Source of the DNA: Pseudomonadota bacterium
Lineage (GTDB): Bacteria; Pseudomonadota; Gammaproteobacteria; Burkholderiales; Rhodocyclaceae
NCBI GenBank assembly: GCA_018262095.1
Contig: JAGTRW010000034.1
Span: 1 to 41,071 of the forward strand
DNA: 41,071 nucleotides
Reading direction: 5' to 3'
This document shows positions 33,489 through 41,071 of this stretch, piece by piece. A program made the translations under genes and the position numbers. Positions within the stretch are counted from its first letter, which is position 1, and each line of letters begins with the position of its first letter. Below the pieces are notes generated by a model. The model saw only the letters and a program-made list of their open reading frames with translations, was not told where the DNA came from and ran no database searches.

Positions 33489-34961
33489 ATGAGCCGCGAA
33501 ATTTTGCTGCTGGTCGATGTGCTGGCGCGCGAGAAAAACGTGACTAAGGACATCGTCTTCGGTGCTCTTGAACTGGCGCTTGCGTCGGCGACCAAGAAGC
33601 GTCTTGACGACGAAGCCGATGTGCGCGTCGTCGTCGATCGCGAAACAGGTGACTTCGAAACCTTCCGTCGTTGGGAGATCGTCGCCGACGCGGACTTCAT
33701 TCACGAGGCTCAGCATATCCCGCTGTCCGATGCCCAGAAGCAGGATCCCGAGGTGGAAATCGGCGATTACCTCGAGGAAGCGCTCGAGCCGATCGACTTC
33801 GGGCGGATCGGTGCGCAGGCCGCCAAGCAGGTGATTCTGCAGAAAATCCGCGATGCCGAGCGCGATCAAATCCTCAATGATTTCCTTGAACGCAAGGAAC
33901 ATCTGGTGACCGGGACCATCAAGCGCATGGAACGTGGTAACGCCATCATCGAAGCCGGCAAGATCGAGGCGGTGTTGCCGCGCGACCAGATGATCCCGCG
34001 TGAAAACCTGCGCGTCGGCGATCGCGTCAAGGCATTTTTGCTGCGCATCGATCGTGCCGCGCGCGGTCCGCAACTGATTCTGTCGCGTACGGCGCCTGAG
34101 TTCATCATCAAGCTGTTCGAGATGGAAGTTCCAGAAGTCGATGACGGTCTGCTCGAAATCAAGGCCGCGGCGCGCGACCCCGGAATGCGCGCCAAGATCG
34201 CCGTCAAGTCGAACGATCAGCGCGTCGATCCGATCGGTACCTGTGTCGGTATGCGCGGCATGCGGGTCACCGCGGTGACCAACGAACTGGCCGGTGAGCG
34301 CGTCGATATCGTGCTGTGGTCGCCTGATCCGGCACAGTTCGTCGTCGGTGCGCTGGCGCCGGCCGAGGTGCTCTCGGTCGTCGTCGACGAGGACCGGCAC
34401 AGCATGGACGTCGTCGTCGATGAAGACAATCTGGCAATCGCCATTGGTCGTGGCGGCCAGAATGTTCGTCTGGCATCTGAAATGACCGGCTGGACGATCA
34501 ATCTGATGACCGAGGAAGAGTCGCAGACGCGCGTCGAAGCCGAGTCGGCGGCGATCCGCGTGCTGTTCATGGAAAAGCTCGATGTCGATGAGGAAGTGGC
34601 CAATATTCTGATCAGCGAGGGGTTCTCGACGCTTGAGGAAGTGGCTTACGTTCCGATGCACGAAATGCTCGAGATCGAAGCCTTTGATGAAGCGACGGTT
34701 CAGGAACTGCGTGATCGCGCGCGAAACGTATTGTTGACCGAGGCCATTGTCACCGAAGAACAACTCGGCCAGGTGGCTGAAGACATGCTTGGTCTCGAGG
34801 GAATGGACAAGTCGCTGGCCGGAAAATTGGCGAGCAACGGTGTCAAGACGCGCGATGACCTGGCTGATCTGGCGGTAGACGAACTCACGGAAATGACTGG
34901 TATCGACGCTGATCGTGCCAAACAACTGATCACCACGGCGCGCGCGCACTGGTTCGAGTAA
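33489..34961 (+). CDS. nusA: Transcription termination/antitermination factor NusA
   Basis: The 490-residue NusA has the usual order: N-terminal RNA polymerase-binding domain (about 1-130), S1 domain (about 135-200, [23 protein letters not shown]), KH1 and KH2 (about 230-350, [11 protein letters not shown] and [14 protein letters not shown]), and two acidic helix-hairpin-helix repeats at the C-terminus (about 360-490), the form found in gamma- and betaproteobacteria that contacts the alpha subunit. It controls pausing, termination and antitermination. A G-rich ribosome site (AGGGGGATAG) lies about 10 nt upstream. In E. coli NusA represses its own operon in the rimP leader region, and the hairpins at 32955-33003 may serve this. 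Confidence 0.97.
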   Translation: MSREILLLVDVLAREKNVTKDIVFGALELALASATKKRLDDEADVRVVVDRETGDFETFRRWEIVADADFIHEAQHIPLSDAQKQDPEVEIGDYLEEALEPIDFGRIGAQAAKQVILQKIRDAERDQILNDFLERKEHLVTGTIKRMERGNAIIEAGKIEAVLPRDQMIPRENLRVGDRVKAFLLRIDRAARGPQLILSRTAPEFIIKLFEMEVPEVDDGLLEIKAAARDPGMRAKIAVKSNDQRVDPIGTCVGMRGMRVTAVTNELAGERVDIVLWSPDPAQFVVGALAPAEVLSVVVDEDRHSMDVVVDEDNLAIAIGRGGQNVRLASEMTGWTINLMTEEESQTRVEAESAAIRVLFMEKLDVDEEVANILISEGFSTLEEVAYVPMHEMLEIEAFDEATVQELRDRARNVLLTEAIVTEEQLGQVAEDMLGLEGMDKSLAGKLASNGVKTRDDLADLAVDELTEMTGIDADRAKQLITTARAHWFE

Positions 34962-34980
34962 GTAGAAAAGAGGATTTCAC

Positions 34981-37851
34981 ATGGCGCAGACAAGTGTTGC
35001 CCAATTAGCCACCGATCTAAAAATGCCGGCGGGCGTGCTGCTCGAACAGTTGCATAAAGCAGGCGTTGTCAAGAGCGCGGCGGATGACGTTCTTTCCGAG
35101 CAGGACAAAGCGAGGCTGCTTGAGTATCTGCGCCGTTCGCATGGCGAAGGCGAGGCCAAGACCAAAATCACCTTGACGCGCCGAGAGACCAGTGAGATCA
35201 AGTCGCAGGACTCGCACGGCAAGTCGCATACCGTTCAGGTCGAGGTGCGCAAGAAACGGATTTTGGTCAAACGTGACATTCCGGAGCTTCGCGCCGAGGC
35301 TGCTGCAGCGCCGCAGCCGATCAGCGCGCCGGAAGCCGTTGTTGAAAAAGCGGTTGAGCCGGTCGTTGCCGAAGCGGTGGCTCCGGTCGTCGAGCCGGTC
35401 GTCGTCGAGAAAGTTGTGGCGCCGGTCGTTGAGGTCGTCGCTGAGCCGGTGATCGAAGTCGTTCCCGAGCCGGTGCCCGCAGCGCCGGTGGTCGAGGCCG
35501 AGCCGGTCGTGCCGCCAGCGCCTGTCGTCGCCCCTGTGGCGGTCGAGGCGAAGGCCAAGCCAGCCGCCAAGGCGAAAGCTAAACCCACTGCCGAAGTCAA
35601 GCCCACGCCGGTCGCTGAGGTCAAGACCAGCGTCAAGAAGGTGGTCACCCGTGCGTCGATCATCGGCGAAGAGCAGCAGAAGCTGCGCGCCGAGGAAGAG
35701 CGTCGCCAAGCGGCGTTGCGAGCGCACCAGGAGGCGGAGTATCTGCAGAAGCAGCAGCGGGTCATCGATCTGGCACGCCTGAAGGTTGAAGCCGAAGCGA
35801 AAGCCGTCGCTGCACGCGCCGCCGAAGCGGCCAAGAAGGTTGCGGCGCAGACCGCGAGCGACAAGCCCGCCGAGGACAAAACGCTGCACAAGCCGGTCGC
35901 CAAGCCCGGTACGGCAGACAAGAAGCCGGCCGAGAAGAAGGGCCAGTGGAAGAACGAGGGCGCCAACAAGCGTCCTGGCCTCAAGACCCGTGGCGCAACT
36001 GGCGCGACCGGTTGGCGTGACAACAAGCATGGCAAGCGCGGCGGTCGCGGCTCGGAAGTCGAGGAAGCGCATTCGTTCCAAGTGCCGACCGAAGCGGTGG
36101 TGCACGACGTGCACGTGCCGGAAACCATCTCGGTTGCCGATCTGGCGCACAAGATGACGGTCAAGGCGACCGAAGTGATCAAGACGCTGATGAAGATGGG
36201 TTCGATGGTCACCATCAATCAGGTTCTCGACCAGGAAACGGCGATGATCATCGTCGAGGAAATGGGGCACCGGGCGTTCGCCGCCAAGCTTGACGATCCT
36301 GACGCCTTCCTTGACGATTCGGTACATACCGACGTGCCGCTCGAGCCGCGCGCTCCGGTGGTCACCGTCATGGGCCACGTCGACCACGGCAAGACCTCGC
36401 TGCTCGACTATATTCGCCGTACGCGAGTCGCTTCCGGCGAAGCGGGCGGCATCACGCAGCATATTGGCGCCTATCACGTCGAGACCGCGCGCGGCATGGT
36501 GACCTTCCTCGACACGCCGGGCCACGAAGCCTTTACGGCGATGCGCGCACGCGGCGCCAAGGCGACTGACCTGGTGATTCTGGTCGTCGCTGCCGACGAC
36601 GGCGTCATGCCGCAGACGCGCGAGGCGATTCACCACGCGCGAGCCGCTGGCGTGCCGATCATTGTGGCGATCAACAAGATCGACAAACCGGATGCCAATC
36701 CTGACCGGGTCAAGCAGGAACTCGTTGCCGAACAGGTTATTCCGGAAGACTACGGTGGCGATTCGCCGTTCATTGCCGTGTCTGCCAAGACCGGTGTCGG
36801 CATCGACGAACTGCTCGAAAACGTGCTGTTGCAGGCCGAAGTGCTTGAACTCAAAGCGCCCAAGGAAGCGCCGGCGCAGGGGCTGATCATCGAGGCGCGG
36901 CTTGACAAGGGGCGCGGCCCGGTGGCGACCATGCTGGTGCTCGCTGGAACGCTGCGTCAGGGCGACGTGCTGCTGGCCGGTCAGGTGTTTGGCCGGGTGC
37001 GCGCCATGCTTGATGAAAACGGCAAGTCGATCAAGGAAGCCGGTCCGTCGATTCCAGTCGAAATCCTCGGTCTGTCGGACGTTCCGGCGGCCGGACAGGA
37101 TGCCGTGGTGCTTGCCGATGAGCGTAAGGCGCGTGAAATCGCCTTGTTCCGTCAGGGCAAATTCCGCGACGTCAAGCTGGCCAAGAAGCAAGCGGCCAAT
37201 CTCGAGACCATCCTCGACCAGATGACCGAAGCCGAGGTCAAGATGCTGCCGTTGATCATCAAGGCCGACGTGCAGGGTTCGCAGGAAGCGCTGGTTCAGT
37301 CGCTGCAAAAGCTGTCGACCGACGAGGTCAAGGTCAATATCATTCACGGTGCGGTTGGCGCCATCAGCGAATCCGACGTGCATCTGGCGCAGGCCTCGAA
37401 GGCCGTCATCATCGGTTTCAATACGCGCGCCGATGCCGGCGCACGCAAGGCGGCCGAGAGTGTCGGTGTCGACATCCGTTACTACAACATCATTTACGAT
37501 GCCGTCGATGAGGTGAAGGCCGCGCTCTCCGGAATGCTGTCGCCGGAAAAACGCGAGGAGGTCACTGGTCTCGTGGAAATTCGCCAGGTCTTCCGCGCCA
37601 CCAAGATCGGCACCATCGCCGGCTGTTACGTGCTCGAAGGCGTCATCAAGCGCACTTCGCGTGCTCGCCTGCTGCGCGACCATGTGGTGATCTGGGACGG
37701 CGAACTCGAGTCGCTCAAGCGCTTCAAGGATGACGTCAAGGAAGTTCGTTCCGGCTTCGAGTGTGGCTTGTCGCTCAAGGGCTACAACGCCTACGAGGAA
37801 GGCGACCAGCTCGAAATCTACGACGTCACGGAAATTGCCAGGACGCTGTAA
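34981..37851 (+). CDS. infB: Translation initiation factor IF-2
   Basis: The 956-residue GTPase brings fMet-tRNA to the 30S subunit. It has an N-terminal IF2-N domain (about 1-55), a long Val/Pro/Glu/Ala-rich linker (about 105-200, repeated EPVV and APVV motifs), a charged helical region (about 230-310), a second IF2-N domain (about 380-435), then the G domain with GHVDHGKT at 465-472, DTPGHEAF and NKID, followed by domains II-IV ending [12 protein letters not shown]. The ribosome site GAGGA lies 7 nt before ATG 34981. The linker is longer than in E. coli (890 aa), as in other betaproteobacteria. rbfA starts directly after its stop. Confidence 0.98.
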   Translation: MAQTSVAQLATDLKMPAGVLLEQLHKAGVVKSAADDVLSEQDKARLLEYLRRSHGEGEAKTKITLTRRETSEIKSQDSHGKSHTVQVEVRKKRILVKRDIPELRAEAAAAPQPISAPEAVVEKAVEPVVAEAVAPVVEPVVVEKVVAPVVEVVAEPVIEVVPEPVPAAPVVEAEPVVPPAPVVAPVAVEAKAKPAAKAKAKPTAEVKPTPVAEVKTSVKKVVTRASIIGEEQQKLRAEEERRQAALRAHQEAEYLQKQQRVIDLARLKVEAEAKAVAARAAEAAKKVAAQTASDKPAEDKTLHKPVAKPGTADKKPAEKKGQWKNEGANKRPGLKTRGATGATGWRDNKHGKRGGRGSEVEEAHSFQVPTEAVVHDVHVPETISVADLAHKMTVKATEVIKTLMKMGSMVTINQVLDQETAMIIVEEMGHRAFAAKLDDPDAFLDDSVHTDVPLEPRAPVVTVMGHVDHGKTSLLDYIRRTRVASGEAGGITQHIGAYHVETARGMVTFLDTPGHEAFTAMRARGAKATDLVILVVAADDGVMPQTREAIHHARAAGVPIIVAINKIDKPDANPDRVKQELVAEQVIPEDYGGDSPFIAVSAKTGVGIDELLENVLLQAEVLELKAPKEAPAQGLIIEARLDKGRGPVATMLVLAGTLRQGDVLLAGQVFGRVRAMLDENGKSIKEAGPSIPVEILGLSDVPAAGQDAVVLADERKAREIALFRQGKFRDVKLAKKQAANLETILDQMTEAEVKMLPLIIKADVQGSQEALVQSLQKLSTDEVKVNIIHGAVGAISESDVHLAQASKAVIIGFNTRADAGARKAAESVGVDIRYYNIIYDAVDEVKAALSGMLSPEKREEVTGLVEIRQVFRATKIGTIAGCYVLEGVIKRTSRARLLRDHVVIWDGELESLKRFKDDVKEVRSGFECGLSLKGYNAYEEGDQLEIYDVTEIARTL

Positions 37852-38250
37852 GTGACGGTGAACAAGAGTTTTTCGCGCAAGGACCGGGTCGCCGAGCAGA
37901 TCCGTCGCGAGCTGGCTGAGCTGATTCGCACCGAGCTCAAGGATCCGCGCGTCGGCATGATCAGCATCACCGACGTCGAGGTGACCGCCGATTATGCCCA
38001 CGCCAAGGTCTTCTTCAGCACCTTGGCGGGCAGCGAGCACGTCGCCGAGGTGCTCGTCGGCCTGCAGAAGGCGTCAGGCTTTCTGCGCCGCGAATTGGGC
38101 AAGCGCATCAGCATCCACATGACGCCGCAGTTGCACTTCGTCTTCGATCAATCGCTCGAACGCGGCGCTGATCTCTCGCAGTTGATCCAGAAGGCCGTGG
38201 CCATTTCGGACAGCACTGACCCGACGCCCGAAACCGATCCCGGTGAATAG
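37852..38250 (+). CDS. rbfA: 30S ribosome-binding factor RbfA
   Basis: The 132-residue cold-shock type factor RbfA binds the 30S subunit for late 16S rRNA maturation. Its KH-like fold shows RKDRVAEQIRRELAELIRTELKDPRVGMISITDVEVTADYAHAKVFF and LHFVFDQSLERGADL. The start is GTG at 37852, directly after the infB TAA stop, with no independent ribosome site, so it depends on translation of infB. Its end overlaps the GTG start of truB by 8 nt. Confidence 0.96.
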   Translation: MTVNKSFSRKDRVAEQIRRELAELIRTELKDPRVGMISITDVEVTADYAHAKVFFSTLAGSEHVAEVLVGLQKASGFLRRELGKRISIHMTPQLHFVFDQSLERGADLSQLIQKAVAISDSTDPTPETDPGE

Positions 38251-39154
38251 CGGTCCGCGTACCAAGCGCAGTTGGCAGCGCGTCGACGGCGTGCTGCTGC
38301 TCGATAAAGCGAGCGGAATGACGTCAAATTCGGCTTTGCAAAGCGCCCGCCGACTCTTCTCTGCAGCCAAGGCCGGGCATACCGGAACGCTCGATCCGCT
38401 GGCCACCGGCCTGTTGCCGCTGTGCTTCGGCGAAGCGACCAAGTTCTCTGCCGATCTGCTCGACGCCGACAAGACCTACGAGGCGCAACTGCTGTTTGGC
38501 GTCACTACCGATACTGGCGATGCGCAAGGCGCCGTGCTGCTCGAGCGTCCGGCTGTTTTTGCTCGCTCTGATCTGGCGGCGGCCTTGTCGGGGTTCCGCG
38601 GTCCGATCAGCCAGATCCCGCCGATGTATTCAGCGCTCAAGCGCGACGGCAAGCCGCTTTATCAACTGGCCAGGCAGGGCATCGAAGTTGAGCGCGAAGC
38701 GCGTGCGGTGACGATACACGAACTGACGCTGCTCGATTTTTCCGGCGACAGTTGCCGCTTGCGTGTCTGCTGCAGCAAAGGCACATATATTCGCACGCTG
38801 GCCGAGGATATCGGCGAGGTGCTCGGCTGCGGCGCGCATTTGACCGCCTTGCGGCGAGTGGCCGTGGGGGCCTTGCGCATTGCCGACGCAGTCAGCCTCG
38901 ATCAGCTCATCGAACTTCCCGAAGACCAGCGCGCCAGCCTGCTGTTGCCCCCCGATGCCTTGCTGCAGACGCTGCCGGAAGTTCATCTCGACGACGAGGC
39001 GACGCTGCGCTTCGCGCATGGCAATCCGGTGTCTGTTCCGGACCTCGCTCTGGCGCCGGGAAAGTGCCGCGTCTATGGTGCTGCTCGTCTGCTCGGACTG
39101 GGCGAAGCGGACGGCCTGGGATCGGTCAAGCCGCGCCGTCTGGTTTGCGCCTGA
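38243..39154 (+). CDS. truB: tRNA pseudouridine(55) synthase TruB
   Basis: The 303-residue enzyme makes pseudouridine 55 in the T-loop of tRNAs. The catalytic aspartate is Asp51 in GHTGTLDPLATGLLP, and other motifs (IPPMYSALKRDGKPLYQLARQG, SKGTYIRTLAEDIG) are intact; a C-terminal PUA-like part follows. The start is GTG 38243, overlapping the end of rbfA. The operon here ends at truB: rpsO and pnp, which follow in E. coli, are not next to it, and a catabolic-type gene pair follows instead. No convincing terminator lies after its stop; only a 12-bp palindrome CGGCGTACGCCG (39175-39186). Confidence 0.96.
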   Translation: MNSGPRTKRSWQRVDGVLLLDKASGMTSNSALQSARRLFSAAKAGHTGTLDPLATGLLPLCFGEATKFSADLLDADKTYEAQLLFGVTTDTGDAQGAVLLERPAVFARSDLAAALSGFRGPISQIPPMYSALKRDGKPLYQLARQGIEVEREARAVTIHELTLLDFSGDSCRLRVCCSKGTYIRTLAEDIGEVLGCGAHLTALRRVAVGALRIADAVSLDQLIELPEDQRASLLLPPDALLQTLPEVHLDDEATLRFAHGNPVSVPDLALAPGKCRVYGAARLLGLGEADGLGSVKPRRLVCA

Positions 39155-39231
39155 CGCCACTCGCGTCGACAGTGCGGCGTACGCCGTAACCCTCTTTTAT
39201 CGAAGTCCCGAGCGCAATACTTAAATTGTCG

Positions 39232-39259
39232 TTGACAAAGCAGTGCAATCGACTAGAAT
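39232..39259 (+). promoter_or_regulatory. Sigma70-type promoter upstream of the dehydrogenase operon
   Basis: -35 TTGACA (39232-39237, a full consensus match) and -10 TAGAAT (39254-39259) are separated by 16 nt. Transcription would start near 39266, about 300 nt before the dehydrogenase start codon. A palindromic operator (39271-39282) sits right at the start site. Confidence 0.72.
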
Positions 39260-39270
39260 CCATAAAAAAT

Positions 39271-39282
39271 TAGATCGATCTA
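39271..39282. promoter_or_regulatory. Operator O1, palindrome TAGATCGATCTA
   Basis: A perfect 12-bp palindrome with a central CG, located at about +5 to +16 relative to the predicted transcript start, a position suited to repression. The same sequence recurs at 39495-39506. The central CG dyad is common for LacI-family operators, but the regulator is not in this window. Confidence 0.7.
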
Positions 39283-39492
39283 TATTTGCGGCGCCGATTC
39301 GGGTCGAGATGTAGTCGGCACGGCATGATGCCGCAATTGGCGCTGCCTGGCGGCCGGATGTTCGCGGGCGACAGTTGGTCAGGGGTTGATTTCGCTTGGG
39401 TCAGGCGCAACTCGCCTGGTAGCCGATCTGGCCTGGGCGGTGGGGAAGAATTCAGAGCGGCATGGCAGTGAGTGTTCATTAAAGTCATTCAA
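39283..39492 (+). other. Long leader region without a supported gene
   Basis: This stretch between the two operators holds a dyad CGGCAT-G-ATGCCG (39321-39333) and a distant complementary pair, TTGCGGC (39285-39291) with GCCGCAA (39329-39335). It has one 61-codon open frame without a good ribosome site or protein-like composition, which I do not accept as a gene. If transcribed from the promoter at 39232-39259, it would be a structured 5' leader. Confidence 0.45.
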
Positions 39493-39524
39493 TTTAGATC
39501 GATCTATATATGGATCGATCTAAA
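39493..39524. promoter_or_regulatory. Operator O2/O3, large inverted repeat containing two GATCGATC sites
   Basis: TTTAGATCGATC (39493-39504) and GATCGATCTAAA (39513-39524) form a perfect 12-bp inverted repeat with the spacer TATATATG. It contains one exact TAGATCGATCTA and one near copy (TGGATCGATCTA). It lies 41 nt upstream of the dehydrogenase ATG. Together with O1 it gives three sites over about 250 nt, as in looping repressor systems. Confidence 0.75.
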
Positions 39525-39564
39525 CAGTAATCTATCAATTCGTTCTTACCTGGAGAAACATCGC

Positions 39565-40575
39565 ATGAGCAGCAGTGCATTGACTTCTGAAGCAAGAAAA
39601 TCAAAATCCGCGCCGGTTATCGGCGTCATCGAGCCCGGATACGCCGACTACAGCACCGAGCGTCGTGTGTTGGCGCCGCTCGGTGCTGAGGTTCGCAGTC
39701 TGCATTGGGGAGGGGATCGTTCTGTCCTGCTCAAGCTATTGCGCGGTGTCGATATTGCGCTGGTTCGTGATACTCAGCTCGACGCAGAAGCGATCGCTCA
39801 ACTCAACACCAACGGCGGGATCGTTCGCTACGGCGTCGGCGTCGATACGATCGATCTTGAAGCCGCCAAGCGGCTCGGTATCCGCGTCGCCAACGTGCCC
39901 AATTACGGCGCCGAAATCGAGGTCAGCGATCATGCCGCCGCGCTGACTCTGGCGCTGGTCCGCCGTGTCGTTTCCCGTCACGAACAGGTCACCGATGGCC
40001 AGTGGGGCATCGGTCAGAATGAACCGATTTATCGAATCGCCGGGTCGACGCTCGGTCTGCTTGGCTTCGGAAAAATAGCGCGCGCTTATCTCGAGAGAAT
40101 GCGCGCCTTCGGCGTCGGCGAGGTGCTGGTTTGTGACCCTTATCTGCCTGATTCCGTGATCGAGCAGTTCAAGGTCACCCGAGCGAGCTTCGACGAGATC
40201 TGCACTCGCGCGCAGATCATCTCGCTGCATGCGCCGGCAACCGCCGAAAACCACAATATCGTCGACCAGCGCAGCTTGGCTCTGATGAACACGAAGACCT
40301 GTCTGATCAATACCTCGCGTGGCGGACTGGTCGACGTTCAAGCGCTGGCCGAGGCGTTAAAGTCGGGAAAAATATTCGGTGCGGCGCTCGACGTTCTCGA
40401 CCGTGAACCGATCGCCGACGATTGCCCATTGCGCGGTCTCAAAAACGCGATTCTGACCGATCACACCGGCTGGTACTCGGAAGCTTCGGTCGAAACATTG
40501 CAAGAAGGTGCCGCGCGCGCCGCCTACGAGATTCTGACGACGGGCAATCCGACCCATTGGGTCAATCGCTGGTGA
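39565..40575 (+). CDS. D-2-hydroxyacid dehydrogenase, CtBP-like (SerA superfamily)
   Basis: A 336-residue NAD-dependent D-2-hydroxyacid dehydrogenase of the C-terminal binding protein-like group. The Rossmann motif is LGLLGFGKIARAYLERM. The catalytic residues are present: Arg252 in NTSRGGL, Glu281 in DREPI and His300 in DHTGWYSEAS. The YSEAS after the histidine is typical of CtBP-like members. These enzymes reduce 2-keto acids or oxidise D-2-hydroxyacids; the substrate is unknown. The ATG at 39565 follows TGGAGA by 8 nt; in-frame sequence upstream runs through the operator and is not coding. A Zn-dependent dehydrogenase gene starts 61 nt after its stop, so a sugar-acid or polyol catabolic operon under operators O1-O3 is likely. 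Confidence 0.87.
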   Translation: MSSSALTSEARKSKSAPVIGVIEPGYADYSTERRVLAPLGAEVRSLHWGGDRSVLLKLLRGVDIALVRDTQLDAEAIAQLNTNGGIVRYGVGVDTIDLEAAKRLGIRVANVPNYGAEIEVSDHAAALTLALVRRVVSRHEQVTDGQWGIGQNEPIYRIAGSTLGLLGFGKIARAYLERMRAFGVGEVLVCDPYLPDSVIEQFKVTRASFDEICTRAQIISLHAPATAENHNIVDQRSLALMNTKTCLINTSRGGLVDVQALAEALKSGKIFGAALDVLDREPIADDCPLRGLKNAILTDHTGWYSEASVETLQEGAARAAYEILTTGNPTHWVNRW

Positions 40576-40636
40576 TCGGATTTAGGCCGTCGCGTTGAGA
40601 CCATTCGTTTTGCCTGAATACAAGGAACAATTGCTC

Positions 40637-41071
40637 ATGAAAAGCATTATTTACAGTGGCGCGCAGGACGTTCGCGTCGAGGAGAAATCGCTGCCGGAAA
40701 TCGCGCCCGGTGAAGTCTTGATCAAGGTCGCGTACGTCGGCGTTTGCGGTTCCGACATGAACATTTACCAGGGGGTTCATCCGCGCGCCAAGGCGCCGCT
40801 GGTGATGGGCCACGAGTTTTCGGGGACGATCGTCGCCGGCCACCCGAGCTTGCCGAAGGGAACGCCGGTCACCGTTTATCCGCTGCTCTCGTGCGGTCAC
40901 TGCGAACCTTGTTTGAATGGCTATGCGCACGTCTGCAACACGCTCAAGCTGATCGGCATCGACTGCGACGGCGCCATGGCCGAATACGTCAAGGTGCCGG
41001 CCGACAAGGTGATGGCGCTGCCCAAGACGCTCTCGCTCAAGCTCGGCGCCTTTCTCGAACCGCTGGCGGTC
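40637..41071 (+). CDS. Zinc-dependent alcohol/polyol dehydrogenase, 3' end cut by the window
   Basis: The first 145 residues of a medium-chain dehydrogenase (MDR superfamily). The catalytic zinc ligands are Cys37 in GVCGSD and the His59-Glu60 pair in MGHEFSG; the structural zinc site has four cysteines (86, 89, 92, 100) in SCGHCEPCLNGYAHVC. The opening MKSIIYSGAQDVRVEEKSLPEI and the GSDMNIYQG segment resemble sorbitol, galactitol-1-phosphate and threonine dehydrogenase-type enzymes; substrate not assignable. The ATG at 40637 has AAGGA about 10 nt upstream. It is the second gene of the operon that starts at 39565. The gene runs off the window at 41071, still in frame. Confidence 0.88.
   Translation, partial: MKSIIYSGAQDVRVEEKSLPEIAPGEVLIKVAYVGVCGSDMNIYQGVHPRAKAPLVMGHEFSGTIVAGHPSLPKGTPVTVYPLLSCGHCEPCLNGYAHVCNTLKLIGIDCDGAMAEYVKVPADKVMALPKTLSLKLGAFLEPLAV

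Noticed and set aside
35017-38040. Very long open frame on the minus strand opposite infB
   Set aside because: It mirrors infB codon structure; high GC with third-position bias creates such antisense frames. The translation is His/Arg/Asp-rich with no family motif, while infB is certain.
39286-39471. 61-codon open frame in the leader between operators
   Set aside because: No ribosome binding site, odd composition rich in Arg, Gly and Ser, and it lies in a region that is better explained as a regulatory leader.

Overview
The window reads as a chromosomal segment of a GC-rich Gram-negative bacterium, most likely a betaproteobacterium close to the Rhodocyclales. That placement is inferred from three things: the pilE/fimT/pilV/pilW/pilX/pilY1 minor-pilin cluster, the gene run RNase AM - yciO - M50 protease - trpS - scpA - scpB - rluB, and the rimP-nusA-infB-rbfA-truB operon. 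No rRNA, tRNA, CRISPR array, transposase or phage gene was seen. The segment is mainly core genome with some accessory regulation.

Layout. 1-4.4 kb: rlhA (23S rRNA C2501 hydroxylation) on the minus strand, a small unknown acidic protein, a strong bidirectional terminator, a REP-like palindrome and the translation-throttle ABC-F gene ettA. 4.6-13.4 kb: a seven-gene plus-strand cluster for type IV pilus assembly and adhesion, ending in a 1615-residue PilY1 with an unusual heptad and Cys/Trp-module insert, followed by a TonB-like membrane protein. 13.4-17.1 kb (minus): a hybrid histidine kinase with two PocR domains, translationally coupled to a tiny Cys-rich lipoyl-domain protein, then a GcvR-like double-ACT protein. 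17.3-21.1 kb: fpr with a divergent FinR-like LysR regulator, then a second LysR gene divergent from an EamA exporter; both divergent regions contain clear dyads.

21.1-26.7 kb (minus): the glycine cleavage operon gcvT-gcvH-gcvP under a tandem glycine riboswitch with a recognisable promoter, followed by two small membrane proteins. 26.8-32.8 kb (plus): RNase AM, YciO, a site-2-type protease, TrpS, ScpA, ScpB and RluB. Two copies of a palindromic repeat built from 9-nt CACAACG units lie at 25.3 kb and 30.2 kb. 32.9-39.2 kb: the rimP-nusA-infB-rbfA-truB operon behind a near-consensus promoter and a leader that contains terminator-like hairpins. 39.2-41.1 kb: the start of a probable catabolic operon (CtBP-like D-2-hydroxyacid dehydrogenase and a Zn-dependent polyol-type dehydrogenase cut by the window end), preceded by a 410-nt control region with repeated TAGATCGATCTA operators.

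The parts most worth a second look are the double-PocR kinase / Cys-rich lipoyl protein / ACT protein gene set, the PilY1 insert, the paired operators with a long leader before the dehydrogenase operon, the rimP leader, and the 9-nt-unit palindromic elements. None of these can be called new from sequence reading alone.
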